64,000 nt of DNA, from the NCBI RefSeq assembly GCF_014930365.1, contig NZ_JABXWI010000003.1, positions 62,001 through 126,000 on the forward strand, in the 5' to 3' direction. The notes beneath the pieces were generated by a model, which saw nothing but the letters and a program-made list of their open reading frames with translations, had not been told where the DNA came from and searched no databases. The translations under genes were made by a program, and so were the position numbers. Shown here one piece after another: positions 51,296 to 60,039 of the stretch (its first letter is position 1; every line of letters starts with the position of its first letter). This DNA comes from Streptomyces caniscabiei (GTDB lineage: Bacteria > Actinomycetota > Actinomycetes > Streptomycetales > Streptomycetaceae).

Positions 51296-52233
51296 CGGTC
51301 CCCCTCGGAGGCGTAGAAGACCCAGGAGCGGGACGTGCGGAACAGGATCGCGGTGACCGCGCCGATGGCGAGCAGCAGCACCCACGCCATGGCGGAGGCG
51401 TAGCCCATGTGGGAGGCGACGAAGCCCCGGTCGTAGAGGTAGAGCGTGTAGAAGAGGGTGGAGTCGGCGGGGCCGCCCTTGCCCGCGCTGACCGCGAAGG
51501 CCGGGGTGAAGACCTGGAAGGCCTGGATGGTCTGGAGGACCAGGTTGAAGAAGATCACGGGCGACAGCATCGGCACCGTGATCGACACGAAGCGGCGCCA
51601 GGCACTCGCGCCGTCCACCTCGGCGGCCTCGTACAACTCCCCCGGGATCTGCTGGAGTCCGGCGAGGAAGATGACCATCGGGGCGCCGAACTGCCACACC
51701 GTGAGCAGGGCGACCGCGAGCAGGGCCCAGCCGGGACGGTTGACCCAGCCGCCGGTGCCGAGGAGGTGGTCGACGGTGCCGCCGTCGTTGAAGATCGCCC
51801 GCCAGACCAGGGCGATGGACATGGAGGCGCCGAGGAGCGAGGGGGCGTAGAAGGCGGAGCGGTAGAAGGCGCGGCCGCGCTTCATGTTCTTCAGGGCCAG
51901 GGCGACCAGGAGGGCGAGGGCCAGTTGCAGCGGGACGGCGAGGACGACGTACAGCAGGGTCGTCGCCACCGAGCGCCAGTAGCGGGGGTCCTCGGTGAAC
52001 ATCTGGGTGTAGTTGCGCAGGCCCACCCAGCTGGGGGCGTTGAAGAGGTCGTAGTCGGTGAAGGAGAGGTAGAGCGAGACGGCCATCGGGAGCAGGGTCA
52101 GGACGCAGGCCCCGAGCACCCAGGGGGAGAGGAACACCCAGGCCGCGCCCTCCCGTCGGCGGCGCCGGGCGGGCCGGTCCGGCTGGGGAACTCCCTTGCC
52201 GCGTACGGTGGTCGGCAGTTGCGTGGTGGTCAT
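51292..52233 (-). CDS. Carbohydrate ABC transporter permease (MalF type)
   Basis: A 313-aa CUT1 permease. It has an N-terminal basic stretch (R-R-R-R-R-E-G), six helices, and an EAA loop E-L-Y-E-A-A-E-V-D-G-A-S-A-W-R-R-F. ATG 52233 overlaps the binding-protein stop (ATGA). No P2-like large periplasmic loop is present, as in most actinobacterial MalF types. Confidence 0.95.
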   Translation of the reverse strand: MTTTQLPTTVRGKGVPQPDRPARRRRREGAAWVFLSPWVLGACVLTLLPMAVSLYLSFTDYDLFNAPSWVGLRNYTQMFTEDPRYWRSVATTLLYVVLAVPLQLALALLVALALKNMKRGRAFYRSAFYAPSLLGASMSIALVWRAIFNDGGTVDHLLGTGGWVNRPGWALLAVALLTVWQFGAPMVIFLAGLQQIPGELYEAAEVDGASAWRRFVSITVPMLSPVIFFNLVLQTIQAFQVFTPAFAVSAGKGGPADSTLFYTLYLYDRGFVASHMGYASAMAWVLLLAIGAVTAILFRTSRSWVFYASEGDR

Positions 52234-53525
52234 GACCTCAGCTCCGCCTTCGCCTCGGTGAGGTAGTTCTCGGCGGCCTCGCGGGGGGACATCCGCTCGT
52301 AGGACACCTGGTCGTAGTCGCGCTGGAACGTGGTCTGCAGGGCGCTGTCGCCCGACGGGGGCGCCTGGGGCGGCGGGTCGAGCTTCCCTTCGACGGTGGC
52401 CTGGTACTCGTAGATCGTCCTGTCGAAGTCCTTGAGCTCGGCCGCGATGTCGGCACGGATCGACTCGTTGACGGGGATGCCCCGGGTGGCGCCGAGGATC
52501 TTCGCGGCCTCGTCGTCGTTGAGCAGGAAGTCGACGAGCCGGGCGGACTCCTCCGGGTGGCCGGAGTCGGCGGCCACGCCCATGAACATGGAGGGCTTGA
52601 AGTACTGCCCTGGCGTGCCGTCCTCGCCGCCCGGCATGGGGGCGAGGGAGATCCCGGTGGGGACGAGGGCGAGGTAACCGCTCGCGGGCGCGTCCCAGTT
52701 GACGTCGGAGGCGGCCGTGCCCCGGCCCAGCGGGGTGTTCTCGACCGTGCCGTCGAGCTGGGTGGTCTGTTCGGCGGGCGAGACGGCGCCCTCGCGGCGG
52801 AGCCGGTCGGTGAAGGTCCACCAGCGGGTCAGATCGTCGGCGTCGAAGCCGAGCCGGCGGTCCTCGGTGTAGAGGGCCTTGCCCTGGCCGCGCAGCCAGA
52901 TCTCGAAGGCGTCCTCGCTCTGCCCGGGGTCGGTACCGCCGGGTTCTCCGCTCTCCTCGGCCACCTTCCGCATGGCGTCGGCCCATTCGCTCCAGGTCCA
53001 GCCGACCCGGGGCGGTGCGAGACCGGCCGCCTTCCACTTCTCGGTGTCGTAGACCATGGTCTCGGTGCCACGGCCCTGCGGCACGGCGTACTGCTTGCCG
53101 TCGACCTTGCCGGTGGCGAGCAGTCCCGGCTCGAACTCGGCGGTGTCCAGGGCCGATCGCTGTTCGGCGAGGTCCAGGAGCACGCCCCCGGAGGCGTACT
53201 GGTCGATCATCCGGTAGTCGAGCTGCATCACGTCCGGGGCGTCGCCGCCGGCGGCCTGGGTGGCGAGCTTCTGCTTGTAGGCCTCGTAGCCGGCGAAGGA
53301 GGTCTGTATGTCGATCCCCGGGTTCTTCTGCTCGAAGAGTTCGACGGCCGCCTGGGTTCTGGCGGCCCGGTCGGGGTTGCCCCACCACGTGTAGCGCAGG
53401 ACGACCTTCCCGCCGTCGCCGCCCGACCCGTCCGCGCCGGAGCAGCCGGCGAGCAGCGCGCAGAGCGCCAGCGCGGCGGCCGCCGCACGGGGTTTCCAGG
53501 ACTCCCTCGTCCTGATTCGGGGCAT
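52230..53525 (-). CDS. Extracellular sugar-binding lipoprotein (CUT1)
   Basis: A 431-aa solute-binding protein. The signal peptide ends in L-L-A-G-C, so the mature protein is lipid-anchored at that Cys. It begins V-V-L-R-Y-T-W-W-G-N-P-D-R, which is typical of family 1 sugar-binding proteins. It is the first gene of the four-gene operon. The substrate is not evident, probably an oligosaccharide or plant-derived sugar. GAGGTG precedes the ATG. No ATPase gene follows, so a shared ATPase such as MsiK is expected. Confidence 0.94.
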   Translation of the reverse strand: MPRIRTRESWKPRAAAAALALCALLAGCSGADGSGGDGGKVVLRYTWWGNPDRAARTQAAVELFEQKNPGIDIQTSFAGYEAYKQKLATQAAGGDAPDVMQLDYRMIDQYASGGVLLDLAEQRSALDTAEFEPGLLATGKVDGKQYAVPQGRGTETMVYDTEKWKAAGLAPPRVGWTWSEWADAMRKVAEESGEPGGTDPGQSEDAFEIWLRGQGKALYTEDRRLGFDADDLTRWWTFTDRLRREGAVSPAEQTTQLDGTVENTPLGRGTAASDVNWDAPASGYLALVPTGISLAPMPGGEDGTPGQYFKPSMFMGVAADSGHPEESARLVDFLLNDDEAAKILGATRGIPVNESIRADIAAELKDFDRTIYEYQATVEGKLDPPPQAPPSGDSALQTTFQRDYDQVSYERMSPREAAENYLTEAKAELRS

Positions 53526-53547
53526 GAGTGGGTCACCTCTTTCACTA

Positions 53548-53559
53548 GAAAGCGCTTCC
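53548..53559. promoter_or_regulatory. LacI-type operator of the second sugar operon
   Basis: GAAAGCGCTTCC is a near-perfect CG-centred palindrome of the classic LacI type (GAAAGCGCTTTC with one mismatch). It lies 22 nt upstream of the binding-protein ATG and 31 nt upstream of the divergent dehydrogenase, so it can control both. It does not match the TGGAACGGTCCA site of the nearby LacI gene, so a different regulator is implied. Confidence 0.65.
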
Positions 53560-53590
53560 ACCCCCCGTAGCGACCCTAGGGAAGGTCCGG

Positions 53591-54940
53591 ATGTCACAAC
53601 AAGACCCCTGCACCACCTCCCCACAACCCCGCCGCGCCGCCGTGGTGGGGCTCGGTGCCCGGGCGCGGATGTTCACCGAGGCCCTGACGGGACCCTTCGC
53701 GGAACGGGTGGAGCTGGTCGGGCTCTGCGACCTGAACACGCACCGCATGGCCGCCCACAACGCCTGGATCGCCGCCGACCACCCCGGCCGCGCGCCCGTA
53801 CCGGCGTACGGGGCCGACGAGTTCGAGGAGATGCTGCGCCGCGAGCGGGTCGACCTGGTCGTGGTGTGCACGGTGGACCGGACCCACGACCACTACATCG
53901 TCCGCGCCCTGGAGGCGGGCTGCGACGTCGTCACCGAGAAGCCGATGACGACCGACGCCGAGCGCGCCCACCGCATCCTGGAGGCCCGGCGGCGGACCGG
54001 GCGCGAGGTCCGCGTCTCCTTCAACTACCGCTACAACCCCGTGCATTCGGCCGTACGGGAACTGCTCGCGAGCGGTGAGATCGGGGAGGTCGGCTCGGTG
54101 CACTTCGAGTGGCTGCTCGATCTGCGGCACGGCGCCGACTACTTCCGCCGCTGGCACCGCGACAAGGCGAACTCGGGCGGTCTCCTCGTCCACAAGTCGA
54201 CCCACCACTTCGACCTGGTCAACTGGTGGCTCGGCACCCGCCCCGAGACCGTCTACGCCCAGGGCGGCCTCTTCTTCTACGGCGACGAGGCGGGCCGCCG
54301 CCGGGGCCTCGCCCGGGACTACACCCGCGCCCACGGCTCCCCGGCGGCCGAGTCCGACCCCTTCGCTCTGCGCCTGCGGGACTCCCCCGTCCTCACCGCG
54401 CTCTACCTGGACGCCGAGCGGGAGGACGGCTACCACCGCGACCAGAACGTCTTCGGGCCCGGCGTCAGCATCGAGGACGACATGGCGGTCCTCGTCCGCT
54501 ACGCCTCCGGCGCCACCCTGACCTACCACCTCACCGCCTACTCCCCCTGGGAGGGCTACCGCATCGCCTTCAACGGCAGCGAGGGGCGCGTCGAGCTGCT
54601 GGTGGAGGAGTCGACGTGGACGCGGGCCCAGGTACGGGTCACCGGCGCGAGCCCGGTCCTGCACGGCGCCGAGGCGGGCGGGGCGACCGGCAGGACCCAG
54701 CTGCTGGTCCGCCGTTTCTGGGAGCCGCCGCGCGAGGTGAAGGTGAAGACGGGCGAGGGCGGGCACGGCGGCGGCGATGTCCGCATGCTGGCCGACCTGT
54801 TCGGGGAGCGGGTGCCGGACGCGCTCGGGCGGGCGGCCCACGCGGTGGACGGGGCACGGTCACTGGTGACGGGGCTGGCGGCGAACCGGTCGCTGGAGAC
54901 GGGGATGCTGGTGGCGGCGCGGGAGTTGCTGGACGTGTGA
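53591..54940 (+). CDS. Gfo/Idh/MocA-family dehydrogenase, sugar operon partner
   Basis: A 449-aa oxidoreductase, somewhat longer than the usual 330-390 aa. The Rossmann motif is V-V-G-L-G-A-R-A-R, the catalytic motif E-K-P-M-T is near 117, and the substrate domain carries G-G-L-L-V-H-K-S-T-H-H-F-D. It contains a middle insert (about 225-290) with a Tyr/Arg-rich segment. GGAAGG precedes ATG 53591. It is divergent from the ABC operon and shares its operator, which suggests it processes the imported sugar. Confidence 0.92.
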   Translation: MSQQDPCTTSPQPRRAAVVGLGARARMFTEALTGPFAERVELVGLCDLNTHRMAAHNAWIAADHPGRAPVPAYGADEFEEMLRRERVDLVVVCTVDRTHDHYIVRALEAGCDVVTEKPMTTDAERAHRILEARRRTGREVRVSFNYRYNPVHSAVRELLASGEIGEVGSVHFEWLLDLRHGADYFRRWHRDKANSGGLLVHKSTHHFDLVNWWLGTRPETVYAQGGLFFYGDEAGRRRGLARDYTRAHGSPAAESDPFALRLRDSPVLTALYLDAEREDGYHRDQNVFGPGVSIEDDMAVLVRYASGATLTYHLTAYSPWEGYRIAFNGSEGRVELLVEESTWTRAQVRVTGASPVLHGAEAGGATGRTQLLVRRFWEPPREVKVKTGEGGHGGGDVRMLADLFGERVPDALGRAAHAVDGARSLVTGLAANRSLETGMLVAARELLDV

Positions 54941-54986
54941 GCCGTCCTCGGTCTCCGCGCGCCGCCCGGCGCTCACGCCGCGCGGA

Positions 54987-56219
54987 TCACCAGACGAGGT
55001 CGAGGCGTTCCGGGGAGCGGTGGATCAACGTCGGCCGCATGGTGATCCGTCGGCCCTCCGCCAGCCGCAGCTCCGGGAGGCGGCTGGTCAACTGCTCCAG
55101 CGTCAGGCGGAGTTGTTCCCGGGCGAGCTGTGAGCCGGGGCAGGTGTGGGTGCCGAGACCGAAGGAGAGGTGACGGCTGCCGGCGTGGCGGGTGATGTCG
55201 AAGTCGTCGGGACGCGGGTGGCGGGAAGCGTCCCGGTTGGCGCCGGCGAACGCGAGGAACACCGGTGTCCCGGCGGGGAGTTCGGTGCCCGCGAGGGTGA
55301 CCGGGCGGGTGGTGACGCGACGGAAGCCCTGCAACGCGGTGTCATAGCGGGCGGCTTCCTCGACGGCGGCCGGGATGCGCTCCGGTTCGGCGCAGAGCAG
55401 CTCCCACTGCCGGCGGTCGCGCAGCAGATGCAGGACGGTGGTCCCGATGAGGGCCGTCGTGGTCAGGTGCCCCGCGATGAGCAGGTTCTGGAGGTGGGCG
55501 ACGACCTGGTGCCGCTCGTCGAGCGTCAGCTCGCCGGTGCCCGGTCCTGCGACGGAGGTGATGAGTTCGGTGCCCAGGTCCGCGCGCGGGTCCGCGCGCC
55601 GGGCGCGTACGAAGGCGTCGAGCCGGTGGGCGGTGGCGACCACGTCCTCGGCCGCCGCGATCTGCTCGGCCTCCGTCATGGGCCGGAACAGCAGCTGCTC
55701 GGCCCGGTGACCGCCGTGCACCAGCGCCCGCACGTCGTCCGGGTCGAACCCGACGAGCCGCCCGACGACCTCGCCGGGCAGCCGCCCCGCGTACGCCGAC
55801 ATCAGCTCGACGCGGCCGCCCTCGCCGTTCTTGACGAAGTCGTCGACGAGGGCGGCGGCCCGTTCGGCGGCGTACGGCAGGACGGCGGCGACCCTGGCGG
55901 GCGACAGGCCCCGCACGATGGGGGCGCGCAGCTCCTGGTGGAGGGCGCCGTCGGCGGTGACGACGACGGGGCGGCCGCCGAAGCCGCCGCCGAGGACGGC
56001 CAGCGCGGCGGGCGCGGGCATGACGTCGGGGCGCAGGGCGTTGGCCGAGGAGAAGTCCTCCGGGCGCCGCAGCACCTCCCGTACGTCGGCGTCCCGCGCC
56101 ACCAGCCAGGAGTCCAGCTCGGGGACGTACGTCAGCCCCTCGGCCGCCCTGGCCCGCGCGTAGAGCGGATACGGATCCCGCTGCAACTCGTCGAGTCTGG
56201 CGTGCAGTTCAGGGTCCAC
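54987..56219 (-). CDS. Cytochrome P450
   Basis: A 410-aa soluble bacterial P450. The I-helix is L-L-I-A-G-H-L-T-T-T-A (note His in place of the common acidic or amide residue before Thr), the E-x-x-R motif is E-A-A-R, and the heme loop is F-G-L-G-T-H-T-C360-P-G. No ferredoxin or reductase gene is adjacent, so electron partners come from elsewhere. Its substrate and CYP family cannot be read by eye. GGAAGGTG precedes the GTG. It ends 46 nt from the convergent dehydrogenase. Confidence 0.93.
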   Translation of the reverse strand: MDPELHARLDELQRDPYPLYARARAAEGLTYVPELDSWLVARDADVREVLRRPEDFSSANALRPDVMPAPAALAVLGGGFGGRPVVVTADGALHQELRAPIVRGLSPARVAAVLPYAAERAAALVDDFVKNGEGGRVELMSAYAGRLPGEVVGRLVGFDPDDVRALVHGGHRAEQLLFRPMTEAEQIAAAEDVVATAHRLDAFVRARRADPRADLGTELITSVAGPGTGELTLDERHQVVAHLQNLLIAGHLTTTALIGTTVLHLLRDRRQWELLCAEPERIPAAVEEAARYDTALQGFRRVTTRPVTLAGTELPAGTPVFLAFAGANRDASRHPRPDDFDITRHAGSRHLSFGLGTHTCPGSQLAREQLRLTLEQLTSRLPELRLAEGRRITMRPTLIHRSPERLDLVW

Positions 56220-56476
56220 GAGAGCACCTTCCGGCCAGGGGCGGGCGTGCGGTCGCGCTCATCGTGCCGTACGGCGTGGCGGGGCGGTAGGGGCTCTGCG
56301 CCGAGTGCGACGGACGACGGACGGGCGGGGCGGTCCGCGTGGGGTGATCCGGGTGGGGCGGGGCGGTGCTGGGGGCCGTGCTGGGGGGCGGTCCGGATGC
56401 ATGCGGGCACATGACGCGACCCTCCGTACGCCCTCGCCACCCGCCTCCTCCGCGCGGGTTCGCCTACGCTCGCCCC

Positions 56477-56932
56477 GTGGTTCTCTTCCTCCTGGAACGC
56501 CTCTCCCCGCTCCCCGTGGACCGTGCCTGGTGGCTGCTGACCGACTGGCCCCGGCACGGGGACGTCGTGCCGCTGACCCGCGTCACCGTGCGCACGCCTC
56601 CGCCGACCGGTGAGGGCACGGTGTTCGTGGCCCGCAGCGGTGTGGGGCCGCTCGCCTTCGACGACCCGATGGAGGTCACGGTCTGGCAGCCGCCCGAGGC
56701 GGGGGCAGCCGGCAAGTGCCGTCTCGTCAAGCATGGTTCGTTCGTCACCGGGTGGGCCGAGATCGAGGTCCATCCGCACGGTGACGGCGCGTCCCGTACG
56801 GTCTGGCGCGAGGACCTGCGGGTGCGCCCGCTGCCGGGCCTGTTCGACCGCCCGCTCGGAGGGCTGGCGCGGCGCATGTTCGGACGGGCGATGGACAGGC
56901 TGCTCACGGACGACGAACGACGTCGGGGCTGA
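56477..56932 (+). CDS. SRPBCC-fold (polyketide-cyclase-like) protein
   Basis: A 151-aa START/SRPBCC protein: an initial strand V-L-F-L-L-E-R-L, a helix with W-W-L-L-T-D-W-P-R-H, and later strands F-V-A-R-S-G-V and W-R-E-D-L-R-V-R-P-L. Such folds bind hydrophobic ligands. The start appears leaderless: TACGCT at 56465-56470, 6 nt, GTG 56477, with no ribosome binding site. It is followed by a methyltransferase gene on the same strand after 130 nt. Confidence 0.8.
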   Translation: MVLFLLERLSPLPVDRAWWLLTDWPRHGDVVPLTRVTVRTPPPTGEGTVFVARSGVGPLAFDDPMEVTVWQPPEAGAAGKCRLVKHGSFVTGWAEIEVHPHGDGASRTVWREDLRVRPLPGLFDRPLGGLARRMFGRAMDRLLTDDERRRG

Positions 56933-57062
56933 ACGGACGACGAACGGCGTCGGGGCTGATCCGCACGGTGTCCGGCCCGGCCCGATCGTCACCGCCGCAC
57001 AGGCCGCTCTCTCCGGCCGCTGTCCGACGTCGTTGTCAGACCCTCCGGCTACCGTCCGAAGC

Positions 57063-57713
57063 ATGAGCGCACACGACCACACCACCCGGGAGTCCTACGA
57101 CACGGTCGCCACCGACTACGAGAAGCTGCTGAGAGACGAGTTGGCGAAGAGCCCGTTCGAGCGGGCCATGCTGGGGGTGTTCGCCGAGCGGGTGCTGGAC
57201 GCCGGGGGCGGACGCGTCGCGGACCTGGGGTGCGGGCCGGGGCGGATCACCGGACATCTGGCCTCGCTGGGGCTCGACGTCTGTGGCGTCGACCTCTCGC
57301 CCCAGATGATCGCCGTGGCCCGCTGGGCGCACCCGGGGCTCCGGTTCGACGTGGGCACGATGACCGCCCTCGACTTCGAGGACGGCTGCTTGGCGGGCGC
57401 CCTCGCCTGGTACTCCACTGTTCACACCCCGCTCGCCGAACTCCCGCCATTGTTACGGGAGTTCCACCGGATCCTCGCCCCCGGCGGACTCCTCGCCATG
57501 GCGTACAAGGTGGGCGACGAGTCCGTCCATCTGACGCACGCCTACGGTCACCCCCTCGACCTCGACGTCCACCGCTTCCCGCCGGACCGGATCGCCGAGC
57601 TGCTGCGCGACGCCGGCTTGGTGGAGTCGGCGCGGTTGGTGCGGGAGGCCGACGGGCCCGGCACCACGGCGAACACCCCGCAGGCGTACGTGCTGGCGCG
57701 CAAGCCGGGGTGA
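57063..57713 (+). CDS. Class I SAM-dependent methyltransferase
   Basis: A 216-aa methyltransferase. Motif I is V-A-D-L-G-C-G-P-G-R-I, strand 2 ends G-V-D-L-S-P, and motif III-like L-A-P-G-G-L-L follows. A small-molecule substrate is likely. The start is probably leaderless: TACCGT (57050-57055), 7 nt, ATG 57063. It is convergent with the polytopic membrane gene downstream. Confidence 0.88.
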   Translation: MSAHDHTTRESYDTVATDYEKLLRDELAKSPFERAMLGVFAERVLDAGGGRVADLGCGPGRITGHLASLGLDVCGVDLSPQMIAVARWAHPGLRFDVGTMTALDFEDGCLAGALAWYSTVHTPLAELPPLLREFHRILAPGGLLAMAYKVGDESVHLTHAYGHPLDLDVHRFPPDRIAELLRDAGLVESARLVREADGPGTTANTPQAYVLARKPG

Positions 57714-57777
57714 GCCGACCGGAGACCTGGACCTGCGGCTGAGGGCCGGGACCCGGAGAGCGGGTGCCGGCCGGTGG

Positions 57778-58710
57778 TCAGGACGGGCCCGGGTCCCCGT
57801 TGCGGCCGGCGGCCAGGCCGTCGCGGCGGTCGCGGTCGCCGTCGCCCGTGGTGCTGAGGAGGGTGTCGCAGATCTCGCGGAGCTTGTCGGTGGCCTGTTT
57901 GGAGAAGAGTCCGCAGAGCCCGGCGATGCCGGAGAAGCCGTACGGGTTGGTCGCCCCGGTGCCGGAGCTGCCGGCGAACAGGCCGCCGCGCAGCAGGAGA
58001 TAGACGAGGAGCGCGAGGGCCACCCCGATCCCGGCACGCAGGAGGTACCACCACAGCCAGCTCGCGTAGAGCCGCCGGTTGCCGACGTATGTCGCGAAGG
58101 ACGTGGCCGCGTGGACGAAGCTGCCGAGCGCGCTGCACACCACCACGGCCAGCAGCATCGCGGTGTCGGCGGTCAGCGACCAGTCCCCCAGGCCGAACGG
58201 CGACCAGCGCGCGGTGGCCGTGGGCTCCGCCCCGGGCTCGACCGTCGCCAGCACCGCCGGCCAGAGCGTCACGAGGGCTCCGCAGACGAAGACGACATCG
58301 GCGAGGAGGAAGAGCCCCAGGAGCGCGGTCGACACGGTCGACAACCGCCGGTCGTCGGCGGCACCGCCGCTTCCGGGTTCCCCTGGGCCGGTGTCACTGC
58401 CCGAGCCCCCGCCACCGTGACCGGCGTCGGCTCCGGCTCCGGCTCCGGTGTCGGCACCGGCATCGGCATCGGCATCGGCATCGGCGGCCGGAGCCTCGTC
58501 GCCGCCCGCACCCGGGGCATTGGCCCCGCCGGCGGCGTCCCCGCCTTCGGCGCCCTCCGCGGTCCTGACGTCCGTGCCGTCGCCCGTGGCCGTGCCGTCG
58601 CTCGTGCCGTCGTCGGCGGTGGCTCCCCGCCCCCGCTCGTCCGTGTCCGCCCCCGTCGCGCCGGCCGGGCTCTCGGTCCCGTCCCCGCGCGGTCGCTCCC
58701 CACCGGTCAT
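57778..58710 (-). CDS. Membrane protein with low-complexity acidic N-terminus
   Basis: A 310-aa protein. Residues 1-125 are disordered and rich in Ala, Asp, Gly and Glu, including an (Ala-Asp) run encoded by four ggcatc hexamers (58459-58482). Three hydrophobic segments follow (about 133-152, 184-210, 222-245), then a conserved tail N-P-Y-G-F-S-G-I-A-G-L-C-G-L-F-S-K-Q-A-T-D-K-L-R-E-I. I recall this tail from membrane proteins of unknown function in several phyla. The ATG at 58710 is preferred over an upstream TTG. Confidence 0.75.
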   Translation of the reverse strand: MTGGERPRGDGTESPAGATGADTDERGRGATADDGTSDGTATGDGTDVRTAEGAEGGDAAGGANAPGAGGDEAPAADADADADAGADTGAGAGADAGHGGGGSGSDTGPGEPGSGGAADDRRLSTVSTALLGLFLLADVVFVCGALVTLWPAVLATVEPGAEPTATARWSPFGLGDWSLTADTAMLLAVVVCSALGSFVHAATSFATYVGNRRLYASWLWWYLLRAGIGVALALLVYLLLRGGLFAGSSGTGATNPYGFSGIAGLCGLFSKQATDKLREICDTLLSTTGDGDRDRRDGLAAGRNGDPGPS

Positions 58711-58786
58711 GCTGCTCAACTGCCCGCCCCCGTAGTGCTGTTGCCCTAGAGCAACGGTCGGCCCTGCCGACCCGGGGGTCAAGCGG

Positions 58787-59914
58787 TCAGGGGGCGAGAC
58801 CGCGAACGCGGTACTGCATGACGCGGTACGGCCAGCCCGCCTCGGTGTTCCATTGGCTCACCGACAGGTGCAGGTCGTCGAGCGTCGACCCTGGAATGAC
58901 GTAACCGCCGTACAACTGCGCCACGTGGGTGTCGTCCTCGTCGCCCCAGGACGTGCCCCACAGGAGGGTGCGGCGATGGGCGGTGCGCAGGTCCGCCGTG
59001 GGGTGGTCGGCGACCAGGCCCTCGATCCGGTAGTCGCCCTGGTTGAACCAGGTCAGGATCCACCGGCCGTCGAGCAGGCGCAGACAGAGCTCGCCGAACC
59101 TGCCCTCCAGGACGGGCGTGGGCGGGTTGCCCCAGGCCCAGCAGCCGTCGGGGCCCTGTCCCCACGGCTCGTAGGCACCGGGATCAGTCAGCCGGCCCGG
59201 GCGTACGCGGTGCAGGATGACCGGCTTGTCCCGCTGGAACCCGGTAGACAGGACGTAGACGTACCCGTCACCTCCGAGCGCCCAGGTGAGCAGCTGGAAC
59301 ATGCCGCCGTGCAGGTTCGCGGCGAACACGGCACCGGTGGCACTCCAGGTCGCGCCCGAGTCGTCCGACCGCCAGATCTCGGTGCGCACCACGTTGCCGA
59401 GCCCTTTGTTCACCATGACGTGCAGATACATGGTGTCGCCGAGGGTGATCACGTCGGAGGGCAGCACGGTGGAGTATGCGGGGTTGTCGTGGTCGTACGG
59501 CCACAGCTGCCGGGCGTGCCGTCCCCCCACCGCACCGGTCCAGACGACCGGCCGACGGTGCCCGTCGAAGCGCCCGTACAGCGCCACGGGCGAGCGCCAC
59601 CACCCGCCGCCGACCCTGGCTTCCTCGAAGGTGTCGCCGAAGACGAACAGGAGTCGGCCGTCGGGCGTCCGTACCGGCACGCCCAGGTCGGTGGCCTCCA
59701 TGCGGAACCGGGTGGTGAGACCGGGACCGGTGAGGTCGGCGATCTTGGAGACGCGGAGGGGGTCCGTCGCCGCGTGGGCCGGGGTGCGGAGCAGGGGGCC
59801 GCCCGCGAGGACCGCCGTGGCGGTGGCCCGGAGGAAGCCGGCCCGGCTGAGGTGGACCGGGCGGACGTGGGCCCGGGGTGGACGTGGGGCGCTGTCCGGT
59901 GTGCTGTCGGGCAT
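58787..59914 (-). CDS. Secreted DUF4185-domain protein
   Basis: A 375-aa exported protein. The N-terminal signal (H-L-S-R-A-G-F-L-R-A...T-P-A-H-A) looks like a Tat signal whose second Arg is Ala, so Sec export is as likely. The mature part is a five-bladed beta-propeller-like DUF4185 domain with G-D-T-F-E-E and repeats of W-R-S-D-D-S-G-A-T-W. Relatives are secreted and may act on polysaccharides; activity unknown. GAAGGAG precedes ATG 59914. The next gene upstream, 125 nt away, encodes a secreted phospholipase on the same strand. Confidence 0.87.
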   Translation of the reverse strand: MPDSTPDSAPRPPRAHVRPVHLSRAGFLRATATAVLAGGPLLRTPAHAATDPLRVSKIADLTGPGLTTRFRMEATDLGVPVRTPDGRLLFVFGDTFEEARVGGGWWRSPVALYGRFDGHRRPVVWTGAVGGRHARQLWPYDHDNPAYSTVLPSDVITLGDTMYLHVMVNKGLGNVVRTEIWRSDDSGATWSATGAVFAANLHGGMFQLLTWALGGDGYVYVLSTGFQRDKPVILHRVRPGRLTDPGAYEPWGQGPDGCWAWGNPPTPVLEGRFGELCLRLLDGRWILTWFNQGDYRIEGLVADHPTADLRTAHRRTLLWGTSWGDEDDTHVAQLYGGYVIPGSTLDDLHLSVSQWNTEAGWPYRVMQYRVRGLAP

Positions 59915-60039
59915 GAATGCTCCTTCGTGAATGTGGGGGACCCGGGGGGCGGGGTATCGCCCCCGCGCGGCCGTCTCTGTACCTCGCCCACCGCGACGGC
60001 GCCCCCCGAACAGGCGGGCGCCGTCGCGGCCTTCTGCTG

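Noticed and set aside
54987..57713. Secondary-metabolite cluster around the P450
   Set aside because: P450, SRPBCC and methyltransferase genes are neighbours but on different strands, and there is no synthase, terpene cyclase or export gene. Not enough for a cluster call.
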